A DNA stretch of 64,000 nt, taken from Paenibacillus dokdonensis. Lineage in GTDB: Bacteria; Bacillota; Bacilli; Paenibacillales; Paenibacillaceae. Below, one piece after another: positions 62,719 to 64,000 of the stretch; positions within the stretch are counted from its first letter, which is position 1, and the number at the start of each line of letters is the position of its first letter. The stretch lies in contig NZ_STGQ01000001.1 of the NCBI RefSeq assembly GCF_004916975.1, positions 3,093,674 to 3,157,673 of the forward strand, read 5' to 3'. A model generated the notes under the pieces. That model searched no databases, had not been told where the DNA came from, and saw nothing but the letters and a program-made list of their open reading frames with translations. Both the position numbers and the translations under genes were made by a program.

Positions 62719-63321
62719 TTAAGCAAACAGATGCGAAGCATGCTTTTGCTCGTATGTGGAAATCTCATCTTCATGTTGAAGAGTCAAACCAATGTCATCC
62801 AGACCCTGCAAAAGGAATTGGCGGCGGTGCTCATCAAGCTCAAAATCGATATGAAGACCTTCGCTATCGGTAATTGTCTTATTATCCAGATCTACGTTCA
62901 GCTGATATCCTTCTTGAGCTGCAGTGTGCTGGAACAAATCCTCCACCTGCTCTTCAGAGAGCTTGATCGGCAGAATACCATTTTTGAAACAGTTATTATA
63001 GAAAATATCCGCAAAGGATGGGGCAATGACGCATTTAAAGCCATAGTCCATGATTGCCCATGGTGCATGCTCACGGGAAGATCCGCAGCCAAAGTTGGCA
63101 CGGGAAATCAGGATTGAAGCGCCCTTGTAGCGCGGCTGGTTCAGGGAGAAATTGGGGATCTCATTCCCTTGCTCATCAAATCTCCATTCGAAGAACAGAA
63201 ACTGTCCGAAGCCGGTGCGTTCGATCCTTTTCAAAAACTGTTTAGGGATAATGGCATCCGTATCCACGTTCACCCGGTCTACCGGGGCAACAAGGCCTGT
63301 TAATTTAGTAAAAGCTTCCAT
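62719..63321 (-). CDS. leuD: 3-isopropylmalate dehydratase small subunit
   Basis: 200 aa, normal family length. Seen: [15 protein letters not shown] (about 20-34), [14 protein letters not shown] (about 77-90) and [11 protein letters not shown]. With LeuC it isomerises 2- to 3-isopropylmalate in leucine synthesis. It begins 14 bases after leuC stops and ends with the operon terminator, so it is the last gene of the leu operon. Confidence 0.96.
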   Translation of the reverse strand: MEAFTKLTGLVAPVDRVNVDTDAIIPKQFLKRIERTGFGQFLFFEWRFDEQGNEIPNFSLNQPRYKGASILISRANFGCGSSREHAPWAIMDYGFKCVIAPSFADIFYNNCFKNGILPIKLSEEQVEDLFQHTAAQEGYQLNVDLDNKTITDSEGLHIDFELDEHRRQFLLQGLDDIGLTLQHEDEISTYEQKHASHLFA

Positions 63322-63335
63322 GTCTGTTCTCCTCC

Positions 63336-64000
63336 TTAGCTAACCACATCAGATTTAATATTCCATTCGCGGACATCTGTAAACCGGCCTTTGATCGCTG
63401 CAGCAGCAGCCATGGCAGGTGAAACCAGATGCGTCCGTCCACCGCGTCCTTGACGTCCTTCAAAGTTACGGTTTGAGGTCGAAGCACAGCGTTGTCCAGG
63501 CTGAAGCACATCCGGATTCATCGCCAGACACATACTGCAGCCGGCATCGCGCCATTCAAAACCTGCTTCAACAAAGATTTTGTCGAGACCTTCAGCTTCG
63601 GCTTGAAGCTTCACACGTCCGGATCCAGGAACGACAATGGCTGTCACCTGATCCGATACCTTATAGCCTTTGGCTACTTCAGCAGCCGCGCGAAGATCTT
63701 CAATCCGTCCATTGGTGCAGGAGCCGATAAATACATAATCGACTGGAATTTCATTCATAGGTGTGCCTGGTACCAGACCCATATATTCGATGGCTTTTTC
63801 AGCAGCCTTGCGTTCATTTTCAGTTGGCAATTCGGAAGGTACAGGTACTTTTGATGTGATGTCTGTCCCCATGCCCGGGCTTGTGCCCCAGGTCACTTGA
63901 GGGATCAAGGACTCCATATCAAACTCAAGAACCAAATCGTATGCAGCGCCTTCGTCGGTCACAAGCTGCTTCCATTCTTCAACACGGCTGTCATAATCAC
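63336..64000 (-). CDS. leuC: 3-isopropylmalate dehydratase large subunit, 5' end cut by window
   Basis: About 221 C-terminal residues of a protein normally near 465 aa; the frame stays open to the window edge. Seen: [25 protein letters not shown] (first iron-sulfur Cys), [11 protein letters not shown] (the other two Cys) and [10 protein letters not shown]. Binds a [4Fe-4S] cluster and pairs with leuD. Confidence 0.96.
   Translation of the reverse strand, partial: DYDSRVEEWKQLVTDEGAAYDLVLEFDMESLIPQVTWGTSPGMGTDITSKVPVPSELPTENERKAAEKAIEYMGLVPGTPMNEIPVDYVFIGSCTNGRIEDLRAAAEVAKGYKVSDQVTAIVVPGSGRVKLQAEAEGLDKIFVEAGFEWRDAGCSMCLAMNPDVLQPGQRCASTSNRNFEGRQGRGGRTHLVSPAMAAAAAIKGRFTDVREWNIKSDVVS

Overview
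The window looks like a chromosomal segment of a low- to mid-GC, spore-forming Firmicute, most likely Paenibacillus or a close relative. This rests on gene content only: SLH-domain surface protein, copper-amine-oxidase-N/AMIN/amidase_3 wall hydrolases, GerMN lipoproteins, LytS/YesN-type two-component genes, bacillithiol deacetylase, a DynA-type double dynamin, ParC/ParE, strong AGGAGG ribosome sites and intrinsic terminators. No rRNA, tRNA, phage, transposase or CRISPR array was seen. Nearly every gene is on the minus strand; only three genes (9755-9991, 19090-19953, 19961-20686) are on plus.

Region 1 (1-9303) is a peptidoglycan-sugar salvage locus: an RpiR/MurR-type regulator, then murQ, an ABC importer without its own ATPase, anmK, a double GNAT acetyltransferase, a PIG-L-family protein with an altered active site, and a NamZ-type exo-muramidase (cut by the window edge) with no signal peptide. 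A promoter and a perfect inverted repeat precede murQ. The set suggests import of MurNAc-containing saccharide and cleavage inside the cell, instead of the phosphotransferase route.

Region 2 (9755-18953) has a 78-aa orphan protein, a MetE-like methyltransferase (YxjG/YxjH type), a second ATPase-less ABC sugar operon with a sugar-phosphate-isomerase-like TIM barrel and a Gfo/Idh dehydrogenase, a 28-aa holin-like toxin gene absent from long-ORF lists, an HpaB-type flavin hydroxylase and a membrane/winged-helix hypothetical.

Region 3 (19090-29094) has an rRNA methyltransferase plus RluA pseudouridine synthase, a SAM methyltransferase, bshB2-yojF, a MarR-niaP pair, and parE-parC.

Region 4 (29174-41834) has an SGNH hydrolase with an ABC-2 transporter, a CAP-domain exoprotein with six exact KPETS repeats, and a galactose-type mglBAC transporter preceded by a solute-binding sensor lipoprotein and a two-component system. 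A full cre match lies upstream of mglB.

Region 5 (41858-54837) has purT plus a GNAT, a heterodimeric ABC exporter, the 1216-aa DynA-like dynamin, a MarR/MFS efflux pair, a 90-aa hypothetical and endonuclease III.

Region 6 (54856-64000) has a large SLH protein, two tandem copies of an amidase-GerM gene pair, and leuD with the end of leuC. Two short elements with identical 9-bp terminal inverted repeats (54131-54164, 57725-57799) are the only repeat-family-like DNA seen.
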